64,000 nt of DNA from the NCBI GenBank assembly GCA_036435485.1, contig CM071596.1:18502001-18566000 (forward strand). Reading direction: 5' to 3'. This stretch comes from Saposhnikovia divaricata (lineage: Eukaryota; Streptophyta; Magnoliopsida; Apiales; Apiaceae). Numbering within the stretch: position 1 is the first letter of the stretch; each line of letters starts with the position of its first letter. Below are positions 32,022 to 41,384 of the stretch, piece after piece. The position numbers and the translations under genes are program-made. Below the pieces are notes generated by a model. The model was not told where the DNA came from, did no database searches, and saw nothing but the letters and a program-made list of their open reading frames with translations.

Positions 32022-32147
32022 AACGAGACAAAACGCTTAGGTAAAAATTTAGATAACCACAATAGATTGGCCATATTTGTCGAACATTTAACATACACAT
32101 CATCAATTACCATATTGAAATAATATATTCTATTTTTAACAATTTGA

Positions 32148-32183
<36 letters not shown>
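32148..32183. repeat. (AAT)n microsatellite
   Basis: About 12 AAT units. Confidence 0.95.
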
Positions 32184-32184
<1 letters not shown>

Positions 32185-32325
32185 TATCATTTTTAAAATA
32201 TAGCAACTAATATAATCAACACCAACCACATTACAAGTTCAGCAAAATTTTACATAATTAATATTTCGTCAATCATTTTACAAAACACTTTAAAGATGCT
32301 CTTACTACTGTAGTTTTATTAAATA

Positions 32326-33614
32326 GGGTTTTGCTCAAATGAGAACCCAATATTAGAATGAGAACTGAGATCTAATCTCAACCCTTTATTTATTTTATTA
32401 TCTTTTAATCGGGACCACAAGATTATTCCCATCTTCCCTCTTCCGTGTACGTGTACCTTCTTCTCAATCAGATGCTTCTAAAATGTTTTTCAACTATCTT
32501 CATCTTTTCTCCTCTAATATTTTTTTACCACGCCACCGCCACACTACCATGCCGCCGCCATCCACCCTATTCTGTCACCTCTCTTTGGTAACTACAAGCT
32601 TCGACTACCACCACCACCAACCGCCCCCACTCCGTCGTCCTTTCAGTCTTCATTAACAACATTTCGCATCTACGTCATCCACAGGCGACAACCTCACTTC
32701 CCACCGGAAATTCGCCGTCACCTCCGTTCCAGACAAATGACCTTTCACCACGCCATCATCGACACTGAACTTCTCACCAAAATAACCGTTATTCACCGTT
32801 GTCGACGAGTCAACAACCTTCACATCATCACAGTTGACTTTCAATTTCAACGCCTAGGGACGACGTTATCAATGAAGCACAGCTCTGATTTTTCTAGTAT
32901 TTTGGGTTCGAGTTTTTCACCAGATTTTTTGGTGATTTACATGTAAATTTTCATTGATTTTCATATAAAATTTGGTGATTTTGTATGGAATTTTGTAATT
33001 TGTACTTGAATTTATGATTCAGTTGATTATGATGATCTGTAAACAATGATTATAATTCAGATTTAGGTGATTTCATTTTGATTTTGATAATATTATGTTT
33101 TCGGTGGTGATTTTTAGTGGTGGCCGGAGGTTTGTAATTTGTGGTGATTTTTAGGTTTTCGGTGGTGATTTTTTGTGGTGGGCAGAGGTGGTTGTGGAGA
33201 TGAGGTGGTTTGTAAAAGGTTTTGGTTGTGGTGATTTTCGTACACCAGTGGTGATTTTTTGGTGGTAGTGGTGGTAGTGTGGTGGTTGGAGATGGTGGAG
33301 TGCGGTGATTTTTGTTTACAGGTGGTGATTTTTGTTGGTGGTGATCGGAGGTGGTGGCCGGAGTTGGCGGCAGTGTGGTGATTTTCTGTTACAGGTGGTG
33401 ATTTTCTGGGTTGGCCGGAATTTGTCACCGGAGATGGTGACCGGAGTATGGAAGAAATGATTGTGGAAGATGATGTTGAATTAAATTAATAATAATAAAA
33501 TAAAATTTTAAATTTTAATTGTGGGGCTAGAATTTAATTAGATATAAAAAATGTGTGGATATGATTAAATCTCATATCTCACCATAAGTGAGGGTTCTCA
33601 TTTGAGCAAGACCC
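32326..33614 (+). mobile_element. Non-autonomous MULE-type element (1,289 bp)
   Basis: Ends GGGTTTTGCTCAAATGAGAA and its inverse counterpart (GGGTCTTGCTCAAATGAGAA read from the right) form terminal repeats of about 24 bp with one mismatch. TTATTAAATA is perfectly duplicated at 32316-32325 and 33615-33624. A 9-11-bp duplication points to Mutator-type transposition. The interior has a Pro/His-type CCACC-rich part (32530-32640) and a GGTGGTGATTTT-rich part (33110-33440) that could be captured gene sequence, but no intact reading frame is supported. Confidence 0.85.
33110..33440. repeat. GGTGGTGATTTT-rich degenerate repeat
   Basis: Many copies of GTGGTGATTTT with GGCCGGAGG spacers inside the MULE-type element. 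Low-complexity expansion; frames across it are not convincing genes. Confidence 0.7.
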
Positions 33615-33629
33615 TTATTAAATATTTGT

Positions 33630-33877
33630 CGCTATCTTGGAACTAAATTATCACTGTAGGTCCTCGAGAATGTTCTGAGAAGTCCCAGGTTACCCTCTAG
33701 CAAAAAAAATTTGAAAATTTACTGTTCATTGATGACGTCATCAGTGACGTCATCAATGAACAGTAATTTTCAATTTTTTTTTCCCAGATTTGATAGAGGG
33801 TAAAAAAATAACTTTTTGTATTGGGTGCCCCTGGCGGGGCCAAAGGATCTAATAGATCTAAGGTGTTCTTTGTTGTT

Positions 33878-33879
<2 letters not shown>
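33630..33879 (+). mobile_element. Hairpin element D, next to (TA)n
   Basis: Core palindrome at 33721-33764 (20-bp arms, 4-base loop) is nested inside a wider inverted pair, TTACCCTCTA (33690) and TAGAGGGTAA (33794). The right part reads CTTTTTGTATTGGGTGCCCC and GGCGGGGCC and ends at a (TA)n tract. These words recur in elements A, B and C. The left border is uncertain. Confidence 0.5.
33721..33764. repeat. Near-perfect palindrome with two TGACGTCA/GACGTCA sites
   Basis: Arm ACTGTTCATTGATGACGTCA (33721-33740), loop TCAG, and its exact inverse (33745-33764). Each arm holds GACGTCA, the bZIP (CRE-like) core. Confidence 0.9.

Positions 33880-33932
<53 letters not shown>
33880..33932. repeat. (TA)n/(TG)n microsatellite
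   Basis: About 22 TA units then TG units; separates elements D and A. Confidence 0.95.
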
Positions 33933-33933
<1 letters not shown>

Positions 33934-34453
33934 GTGCTACTCTACTACAAACTAAAATTAACTACAAACTACAAACTAAACACTAATTCAATATTTCATG
34001 CTAATCTAATGATCAAACTAGGGGTACCCCAATACAAAAAGTGTTTAAAATAATTGGCTCCATTCAGCAAAAAAAAAAAATCACTGTTCACGTGATGACA
34101 TGGCAGTGGATTTCACTGGTTAACGGTGCTTCGCACCTTCTTGTACGGCGCTTCGCGCCTTTATCATTCTAAAGTTGTAAGGAATGACAATCAATGGTAA
34201 AGGCAATAGACGATTGACGGGTGTGTCGAGGGCCTGCGACCCTCATGACTACCTAACTCATCCGTTTACTGTCTTAAATGCTTCGCATTTCCACGGCAAG
34301 TTTTTTTTTTTTTTTTGGTGGATAGAGCCAATTATTTTAAGCATTTTTTGTGAAGATACCCTTGGCGGGAACCTTAGAATAAATGAAATATAATTAATCT
34401 AGTGTTAGTTTGTAGTTTGTATTTAAGGATTGGTTTGTATTTAAGCAAAAGCC
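33933..34453 (+). mobile_element. Hairpin element A, bordered by (TA)n on both sides
   Basis: About 521 bp. Its outer thirds are imperfect inverted repeats of each other (AATAATTGGCTC on the left, GAGCCAATTATT on the right). Inside lie several mini-hairpins with a TTC loop: GGTGCTTCGCACC, GGCGCTTCGCGCC, AAATGCTTCGCATTT. The left part of the core holds CACGTG and GATGACATGGCAGTG. No ORF is supported. Element B is the same unit in opposite orientation. Confidence 0.7.
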
Positions 34454-34473
34454 TATATATATATATATATATA
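34454..34473. repeat. (TA)n between elements A and B
   Basis: Ten TA units forming the centre of the large A/B inverted repeat. Confidence 0.95.
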
Positions 34474-34983
34474 GGTAAGTGCTCAAATACAAACCACTTT
34501 TAAAATACAAACCTACAAACCAACACTAAATTAATTATATTTCATTTATTCTAAGGTTCCCGCCAAGGGTACTTTCACAAAAAAATGCTTAAAATAATTG
34601 GCTCTATCCATAAAAAAAAAAAAAAAACTTTCCGTGGAAATGCGAAGCATTTAAGACAGTAAACGGATGAGTTAGGTAGTCATGAGGGCCGAAGGCTCTC
34701 GACACACCCGTCAATCGTCTATTGCCTTTACCATTGATTGCCGTTCCTTACAACTTTAGAATGATAAAGGTGCGAAGCGCCGTACAAGAAGGTGCGAAGC
34801 ACCGTTAACCAGTGAAATCCACTGCCACGTCATCACGTGAACAGTGAATTTTTTTTTATTTTTTTTGTTGGATAGAGCCAATTATTTTAAGCATTTTTTG
34901 TATTGGGGTACCCCTAGTTTGGTCATTAGATTAGCTTGAAATATTAGATTATGCTTGGTTTGTAGGTTTGTATTGGAGTAGCT

Positions 34984-34986
<3 letters not shown>
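34474..34986 (-). mobile_element. Hairpin element B, inverted copy of A
   Basis: About 513 bp; its reverse complement follows A nearly base for base from the outer ends through the mini-hairpins, with scattered substitutions and poly(A) length changes. It contains CACGTG and TGACGTGG in the core. Bordered on both sides by (TA)n. Confidence 0.75.

Positions 34987-35024
<38 letters not shown>
34987..35024. repeat. (TA)n between elements B and C
   Basis: Nineteen TA units. Confidence 0.95.
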
Positions 35025-35026
<2 letters not shown>

Positions 35027-35394
35027 CCATTGTTCCATGGAGAACCATCTTACGTGGAGAACCACTTAAAATGCATTAAAATTGCTTTATATATAAGGGC
35101 CCCGCAGGGGCACCTTCACAAAAAAGTCTTATAATTCTATCCTCTATCTATTTATTAAAAAAACTACAAAAGAAAAAAAAAGTTTTTTAAAAATTTTAAA
35201 AAAATGATGACGTGGCAACAGCTTTTTAAATTTTTAAAAAAAAATTTTTAAATTTTTTTTTTTATGAATGGATAGAGGGTAGAATTATAAGACTTTTTTG
35301 TAAAGGGGCCCCGTCAGGGGCCGTATATAAAGGATAATTTTAATACATTTTAAGTGGTTCTCCACGTAAGATGGTTCTCCATAGAGTGGGACTC
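35025..35394 (+). mobile_element. Hairpin element C (370 bp), bordered by (TA)n
   Basis: Long inverted arms of about 150 bp: TATGGAGAACCATCTTACGT-type outer ends, then GGCCCC(G/T) boxes, AAAAGTCTTATAATTCTA and ATCCTCTATC, with the inverse order on the right. The core is A/T homopolymer with ATGATGACGTGGCAACAG. It shares design and key words (GATAGAGG, CTTTTTTGTA, GGGGCC) with D, A and B, but is a different subfamily. Confidence 0.7.
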
Positions 35395-35409
35395 TATATA
35401 TATATATAT
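35395..35409. repeat. (TA)n after element C
   Basis: About seven TA units. Confidence 0.9.
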
Positions 35410-36033
35410 CCGATCGAGTCAATGCGTACCTACCTTCCTCTTCCAGACTTCCACTAGAAATTTAGTTGAAATATGAACAGATCGATGCTTTCTATCTATA
35501 TAATTAAAGATCATCCGCACTCATTCTAATTCGGATATGTATTGCTGCAAGTGGAAATCTCTTTGGCAGATTTTTGATTACGCTAACTCGGTTGTTAATT
35601 ATTCCTTCTGTCAGTATCATTTTTTTATACTTTCTTTTTTGGGACTTCCTACTAATTTTTTTACATTATTAAAAATAATAACTTTTAATAATAAAATATA
35701 TTATTATTGACCGGGCCGGAGATAGGAGTAGTTTTCTGCAACTTTATGATTATGTGTTGGGTCCAAGATGCATCCATCACCTTGCCTACTCCACTAACCT
35801 TGATTATAATAATTGATTTGCACCGCTCAACTAGAGTGCTAATCTCGCACCATTCTTGACTGATCCCAAGAATACAGTAAATAATTATTTTTAGCTTGGG
35901 ATAAATTAAATTATAAAAATCATATACGATTTTTGCATAAATTCAAATTTAAATTGTGGTTGAAAAAGTGAAGATCATTTCAAGAAGCGGGGAGTAATGT
36001 TAGTTTTTAAATGTTCAGTTAGTTGATTAAGAG
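35410..36033 (+). other. Intergenic, no gene seen
   Basis: AT-rich non-coding DNA; nothing recognised. Confidence 0.5.
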
Positions 36034-36393
36034 GGTGTTTGACATTGTTTAAAATAAATTATTTTTGATTTAATAGCGGTGTTTGTAACTTAAAGGAGAA
36101 AGTAAAGTTCTTTACTTTAAGTTCAATTAATGTGTTTGGGTAATTTTACTTAAAGTTAAATGGAGGTTTAATAATTTTGACTTAAAGTAAAATTTGACTT
36201 AAAAAATTTTAAATTCATAATATTTAAACTTTACAAGAATCGTGAAAAAAAAAGGTCCATAAATCATAAATCATAAGTAAAAAATACATAAATGAAACTT
36301 ATGACTTAAAACAGTTTTTTTAACTTAAAACCGATGTAGCCATTTTCTCTGAAAAGTTCAAAACTCGTTTAAGGAGGTGTAGCCAAACAGGCT
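36034..36393 (+). mobile_element. hAT-like MITE, probable
   Basis: Left end GGTGTTTGACATTG and right end CAAACAGGC read as inverse form a short terminal repeat around TGTTTG(G/A)C. The interior is AT-rich and carries repeated TTTACTTAAAGT-like words. An 8-bp duplication was not clear. Confidence 0.45.
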
Positions 36394-36988
36394 ATAACAT
36401 GTTTATCTGTCCATTTTTACGAGTATGACGCCGGTGTGTTGGATTGGATGTGGGTGTGTGATGTGTAGTATATATGATTTATTAAAACCTTATCATACCA
36501 CCTTTTTAAGGGTATAGTATATTCTCTTTCTCCCTCTCAGTTCTTCATTTGGGATAGAGATTTGGAATAGAGGAGCTGACACACACATTAATATTCATAT
36601 AAGTATAATTTATAAATTATTTTAATTTTTTTCTTTTAAAATAAAATTTTAATGTTTTAATTTTTATTTAAAAAAATAAAATTTTAAAAATAAATTATAA
36701 AAGTATACTTTATATGAATTTTAGCATGCGTATCAACCCTTATATTCCAAATATAAAGAATTGAGAGATACAAAGGGAGTATGATTTATAACAACCTTGT
36801 AATAGTTTCAAAAAAAAAAAAACAACCTTGTAATATCATTTTCTTTTAAGATCAAATTCAACGGATTAAGCAAGAACAAAATTATAAATATTAGTTGATA
36901 ACCCCTGCGAAACACGGGTACAAGATAATTTATTTAGATGAGTCCGTCGATTTAATTTGATATTCATAACCAAAGTTCGATCGTGTAA
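36394..36988 (+). other. Intergenic, possible old Helitron 3' end
   Basis: No gene. CCCCTGCGAAACACGGG at about 36903-36920 looks like the hairpin of a plant Helitron 3' end, but no CTAG follows. Confidence 0.35.
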
Positions 36989-38278
36989 TCTATATTATTA
37001 TATTAAAGCCAAAATATTAAAAGTTTTGGCTTTCATGGTTTTCAATCTTTTATTTTAATTAACAAATAATAAAATAATATTATTAATGTAAATTAGTCGA
37101 TTGCCTTTTTTTAATTAAAATACATTAATTTTTAATTAACATTTTATAAGCATCTAACAACATGTCTTATGAGTATGGATGTGTTGGGTGTAGTGGAGTT
37201 AGCAAAAACGACCCTTAATCAATGGAGATGTGATGAGGATAAAAACTTTGATAACTATCTGGGTTCATGACTGCAGTAGATGGTGCTAAATACAGTAAAA
37301 ATTCAAATGTAGAAACGATTAAGGTAAATGTAGACGCTGCGATATTCAATTCATCCTAACTGCTATAGCTATGTTATTGTTGCAAGAGACTATCAAGAAA
37401 ATCTGGTTGAAGCAAAGGCTAAGTGTGTTCAAGGGAATACAACACCTGAAACAGCAGAAGTATATAATAGGCATCCAAGAGACAGGCCGAAATAAAGTGG
37501 AGTTAGAGTCAGATTGCCTTATTGCAATCCAAGCAGTTCGAGGATCTTCACTCATGCTTTCATACGTTGGTTGTGTAATTGAGGAATGCAAATGGTTGAT
37601 GGATAGTCTACAAATAGTTTTAAATTTTGTTAAACGATCGGCGAATACAATAGCCGATTTCTTGGCAAGAAATACCTATTCTATAGCTAATTGTGTTTGG
37701 AACATGGATAATGTCCAGCCAGACCTTCTGGATGTATTGAAGAAAGATTTAACGTTCTAAAGAAATTTCTACTTTATTGGCAAAAAAAAAATAAACATCA
37801 ATTATGTCATATTTTTCAATAATTAATATTTATTGTTTAATCAAAACATGCTACCTTTTAACTTAAAACATTATTTTGCAATCATCAATGCATACACAAA
37901 AATATCACACCTTATCTGGAAATTAATAAAATATATTAAAAATTTGTACGTTTATAGTAAACCAACATGAGTGTAATCGATTGTTTTTGGTTTAGCTGTT
38001 CATTAATACAACGAATAATGATCGTTAGATTTTTAGTAAATAATTAAGATTGGTTGGATCTAATAATAAGAAATATTATATCTTTGAATTACTCTACTAG
38101 AAACCAATGTTCGAATCCCATCAACAACATATTTGAATTAAAAATTTATAATATAATTTTTTTGATATATTAAATTATTTTTAAATAAAATAGTCATTGA
38201 AAACAGTGATTATATAAAAATATAATTATAACATAAAATAAAATTTATAACATATCAAAAACATGGGTTATAATCTAG
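36989..38278 (+). mobile_element. Candidate non-autonomous Helitron (1,290 bp)
   Basis: The 5' end TCTATATTATTATATTAAAG follows a host A and has the TC start of plant Helitrons. The 3' end TAATCTAG precedes a host T, fitting insertion between A and T. TTATAAC and GTTATAA form a stem just before CTAG. The element contains an RNase H-like fragment, consistent with Helitron gene capture. The ends are degenerate enough that chance is possible. Confidence 0.45.
37318..37760 (+). pseudogene. RNase H-like (RVT_3) fragment, frameshifted
   Basis: The opening KVNVDAAIF is typical of plant RNase H-like RVT_3 domains. The reading then moves between frames: a second piece with YVIVARDYQENLVEAKAKC ends at a TAA. 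The long third piece carries VELESDCLIAIQAVRGSS, VNFVKRSANTIADFLARN-like residues and a C-terminus ending LLDVLKKDLTF. The catalytic region is broken by at least two frameshifts or stops. Such domains occur in LINE-derived and single RNase H genes. It is a decayed copy. Confidence 0.75.
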
Positions 38279-39104
38279 TAAGGTTTATAGTAGAGGTAGT
38301 TGTATGTAATATGACTTATAGTAGAAGTAGGTGCATGTAATAAGACTTATAGTAGAATTTGGTGTTTTATTGTGTATGATTATATATTTACATTAATAAA
38401 TAAATAAATATAATAATTAAATAAATATAGTGATAATCAGATTTTGATACCAACACGCTCCAACGAAAAGGAGTTTTGGTTATTAATAAAGAGTATTAAT
38501 TGATTAATCAAGTCCACATATATTAAGTTAATAATTTTTGAATAAAAAGATGTTAACCCTACATACTTTTTTTTTGTCAAGAATATGTATTCCATAAATA
38601 AATTGCATTGAGTATAATATTCGTAAAAATGGATTTATTTCATTCAAAAAAATTTATTATCACAATTTATTGTAAATAAAAGCGCCACGAATCAGAATTT
38701 TAACAGTTGATTTGATTGATTCATTAGAAGCATGAAGTAAAACGAACGATAATCCAAAAATAAGCAATTTTGATCGGTGAAGTAGGGAGCAAATTTATGA
38801 AGGACAGCATAATCTTCTCCGAATATATTATTGTTAGAGAGAAGAATGGATTGAACTCCTGAAAAATGGATTGAACTCCTGAAAGTAAGTTCAGTAACTT
38901 TTCTATATTGTTTCCTAAATTAAAATTTAAGAAACTTAGTACAAAACATCGTGCTAATTGTTTTATAAAACATTAAGAACCTCCGACATTTCCTATTTTT
39001 GGTGAACACTAGCCATCCCTAATTTGATTTCTATTCATAAATAATTCATTTTCATCCATTTTTTAATATTTGTATATATCTCATTCTCTAATTGATTTCA
39101 AATT

Positions 39105-39105
<1 letters not shown>
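38279..39105 (+). other. Intergenic, no gene seen
   Basis: Very AT-rich. A 20-bp direct repeat (TGGATTGAACTCCTGAAA) lies at 38846-38884. Otherwise nothing recognised. Confidence 0.5.

Positions 39106-39145
<40 letters not shown>
39106..39145. repeat. (AAT)n microsatellite
   Basis: About 13 AAT units. Confidence 0.95.
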
Positions 39146-39445
39146 GTTATGAATATAGTAAATATTATTGGAGTTAATGTAAAAAACAAGATTTCTAAAT
39201 TATTAAAGACCATTATTTATTATATTTTTAAGAACCAAACTAAAAAGCTATTGGACTTGCTCATCACTTGGTTAGAAGAGGAGGAGTAACCATTCGATCA
39301 AGAATTGCGGTCCTTTATTTTAGTTGTACATCGCAGAGTATAATTTAATTTTGTGAACTAGGACTAGAAGGCAACGAAAGAGCTTAATGATGTGGGGAAT
39401 TGTTATAATTTATCTTTCTGTTCATAAAATTGTTCCTCGATATGA

Positions 39446-39669
39446 GGGGGTGTTTGGGAGAACTTTTTTTCAAAATAAGTCAACTTATTTTAAGACAAAG
39501 TTAGAGATTCCTAACTTTTTTCTGAAAAAAGTTAATTTTTTTTTTTTTTGCAACTTATAGAATCTTGAATATACATTAAATACTTATATAATTTTTTTTA
39601 TCAAAATATGAAATTTTTATCCAAAAATAAGTTTATAAGAATTTATTTTAAGTTCTACCAAACAGGACC
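39446..39669 (+). mobile_element. hAT-like MITE, probable
   Basis: GGGGTGTTTGGGAGAAC at the left and GTTCTACCAAACAGGACC at the right are inverse repeats with few mismatches. Long AT-rich interior, including a hairpin of AACTTTTTT words. No clear 8-bp duplication. Confidence 0.55.
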
Positions 39670-41240
39670 TGAATGTGATGAGCTATCTTTTTAAACATTA
39701 GTAAAATAATTTTAGTTTTATTCTTGTACAAGCCTTAGCCTAGAAGGGTCAAAAGTAAACACAAAGCTAAGAGAAGTAGATGACCATCTCAAGTAAATAA
39801 TGTTGACAAGGACAATTTCAATACTTCTTGGTCATCGATACATGCCAGATACACCATATATAAATAACAGAGTTTATAAAAGCCGGTCTGTTTTAATATG
39901 CACCTCATCAACATCAGTCTTCAATGCTAAGCCAACATTAGTTTGACTTGGACTTTGCTACACCCACAGGCCACAGATGTGTCCGTGCGCACAGCCGCTC
40001 GCTATAAATTACTCTAAAATAATCCTCAAATCAAAGCCCATTTTGGCACTGCTGCACCATTACTTTAAGCCCAAATGCTATTTACAATGCAGAGTTAAGA
40101 AGTTTGATATATCTTTTTAAGAAATAGGTACTTTTTTTTAGAAAAATATGTTAATATATGGTATATACATTTAAAGTTCAGTATAATTATTAATGATTTA
40201 TTGATCCTGTTTTCTTGTCCTTTTACAAGAGTTCGAGACTTTAAATTTGTTAAAGATAAGATGAATGTTTTTTTTTTGAATAAAAGAAAAAGATAAGATG
40301 AATGTTGGTATTTGGTTGTTTAGCAAAAAAAAAAAGAATGTTGGTATTTGGTTAAAAAAAAAATTGTAACATTTTGGGGCACGTTTGAATCGTTAATGAA
40401 AATCGAAATTGGAAATGAAAATAAAGGTATATAAATGGAGGTTAATGAGAATGAGAGTGATATTAATCCTAATGAAAATGGAGGATGATATGATATAATG
40501 AATTTTTCATTTTAATAAATTTAATAAATTATTTAGAAGAGAAAAATGTGCATGAGGTTCTTCTCATGAATTTCTCCTAATGTTATAATACAAAGATCCT
40601 ATAAATTAAGTGGCTCGCATTTATTTTTTTACTAAATCTACCTAAATATCTTGTATTGAAAAGCTATTAAGTTCATGAATCCCTTATTTAGAATCCATCT
40701 GTCGTTTTCTAAACAAAACTTTGCACACAACAAGACCAAAAATGATAAAATAACTGTCGTCGGCACGCACATGTGTGCATGCACAAAAAAACAATTGAAT
40801 AAACAAACTCAATTCAAATATGATCTCTTGAAAAATACATAAAATTCGTTCATTCTCTTTTCGGTCTCAATCGTACGGTTTGGACAATCCGTAGTTGAGA
40901 GGAACATTATCCCTTTCTCCATTTCATACATCGACCTTCTCTGTATCCAGTCATATCATTCAAATAAATGGTGTGTGAACCTTATATATAATATACTTAC
41001 ACACACAACATACACACATATTTTATGTAGATACCTGGGTCAACTACTTGTCATCCCATACTTTTGATATTCCTAGTCTAGATTTTATTTTATTTCTCAG
41101 ATGCAATTTCTGTAAACCATGAATAAAAGGTGGTTCAATTAATTTTTTTAAAAAAGGGCGGTTCAATTAACATCAACAAATCACTGTTTCCCTGACGGCT
41201 CCGTTCTTTTTCATACCTTTTCTCTTTAATTGGATTCTCA
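39670..41240 (+). other. Upstream region of ERF gene, no gene seen
   Basis: AT-rich non-coding DNA. Short A-rich duplications with GAATGTTGGTATTTGGTT lie at 40299-40353. No ORF or RNA gene is supported. Confidence 0.5.
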
Positions 41241-41249
41241 AGCTCCCTT

Positions 41250-41255
41250 ATATAG
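41250..41255 (+). promoter_or_regulatory. TATA box of ERF gene
   Basis: CTTATATAGG lies 130 bp before the ATG at 41385, leaving a leader of about 100 bases. Confidence 0.6.
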
Positions 41256-41384
41256 GTTGTTATTTTTCAAGATTTTCAGAAGGGTCTTAATATTTCGGCT
41301 TATTATTACTTGGGTCGGTCTTAGTTTGTCACAACATCACCTGGTTGATTATTTATTGTGTGTTGTGTTGTGTTATTTATGTGC

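Larger units (their letters stand above)
31734..32301 (+). mobile_element. Tourist-like MITE, target TTA, host of a CACTA-type insert
   Basis: Starts GAGCATCTTCA after TTA (31731-31733) and ends GATGCTC before TTA (32302-32304). The ends are imperfect inverted repeats beyond the first 8 bases. It contains a CACTA-type element and an AAT microsatellite. Confidence 0.7.

Noticed and set aside
33114..33428. 104-codon minus-strand frame rich in His, Thr and Pro
   Set aside because: It is the translation of the GGTGGTGATTTT low-complexity repeat inside the MULE-type element.
33880..35409. (TA)n tracts as replication origins or matrix attachment sites
   Set aside because: Tempting because of unwinding potential, but (TA)n next to MITEs is better explained by target preference; nothing else supports an origin.
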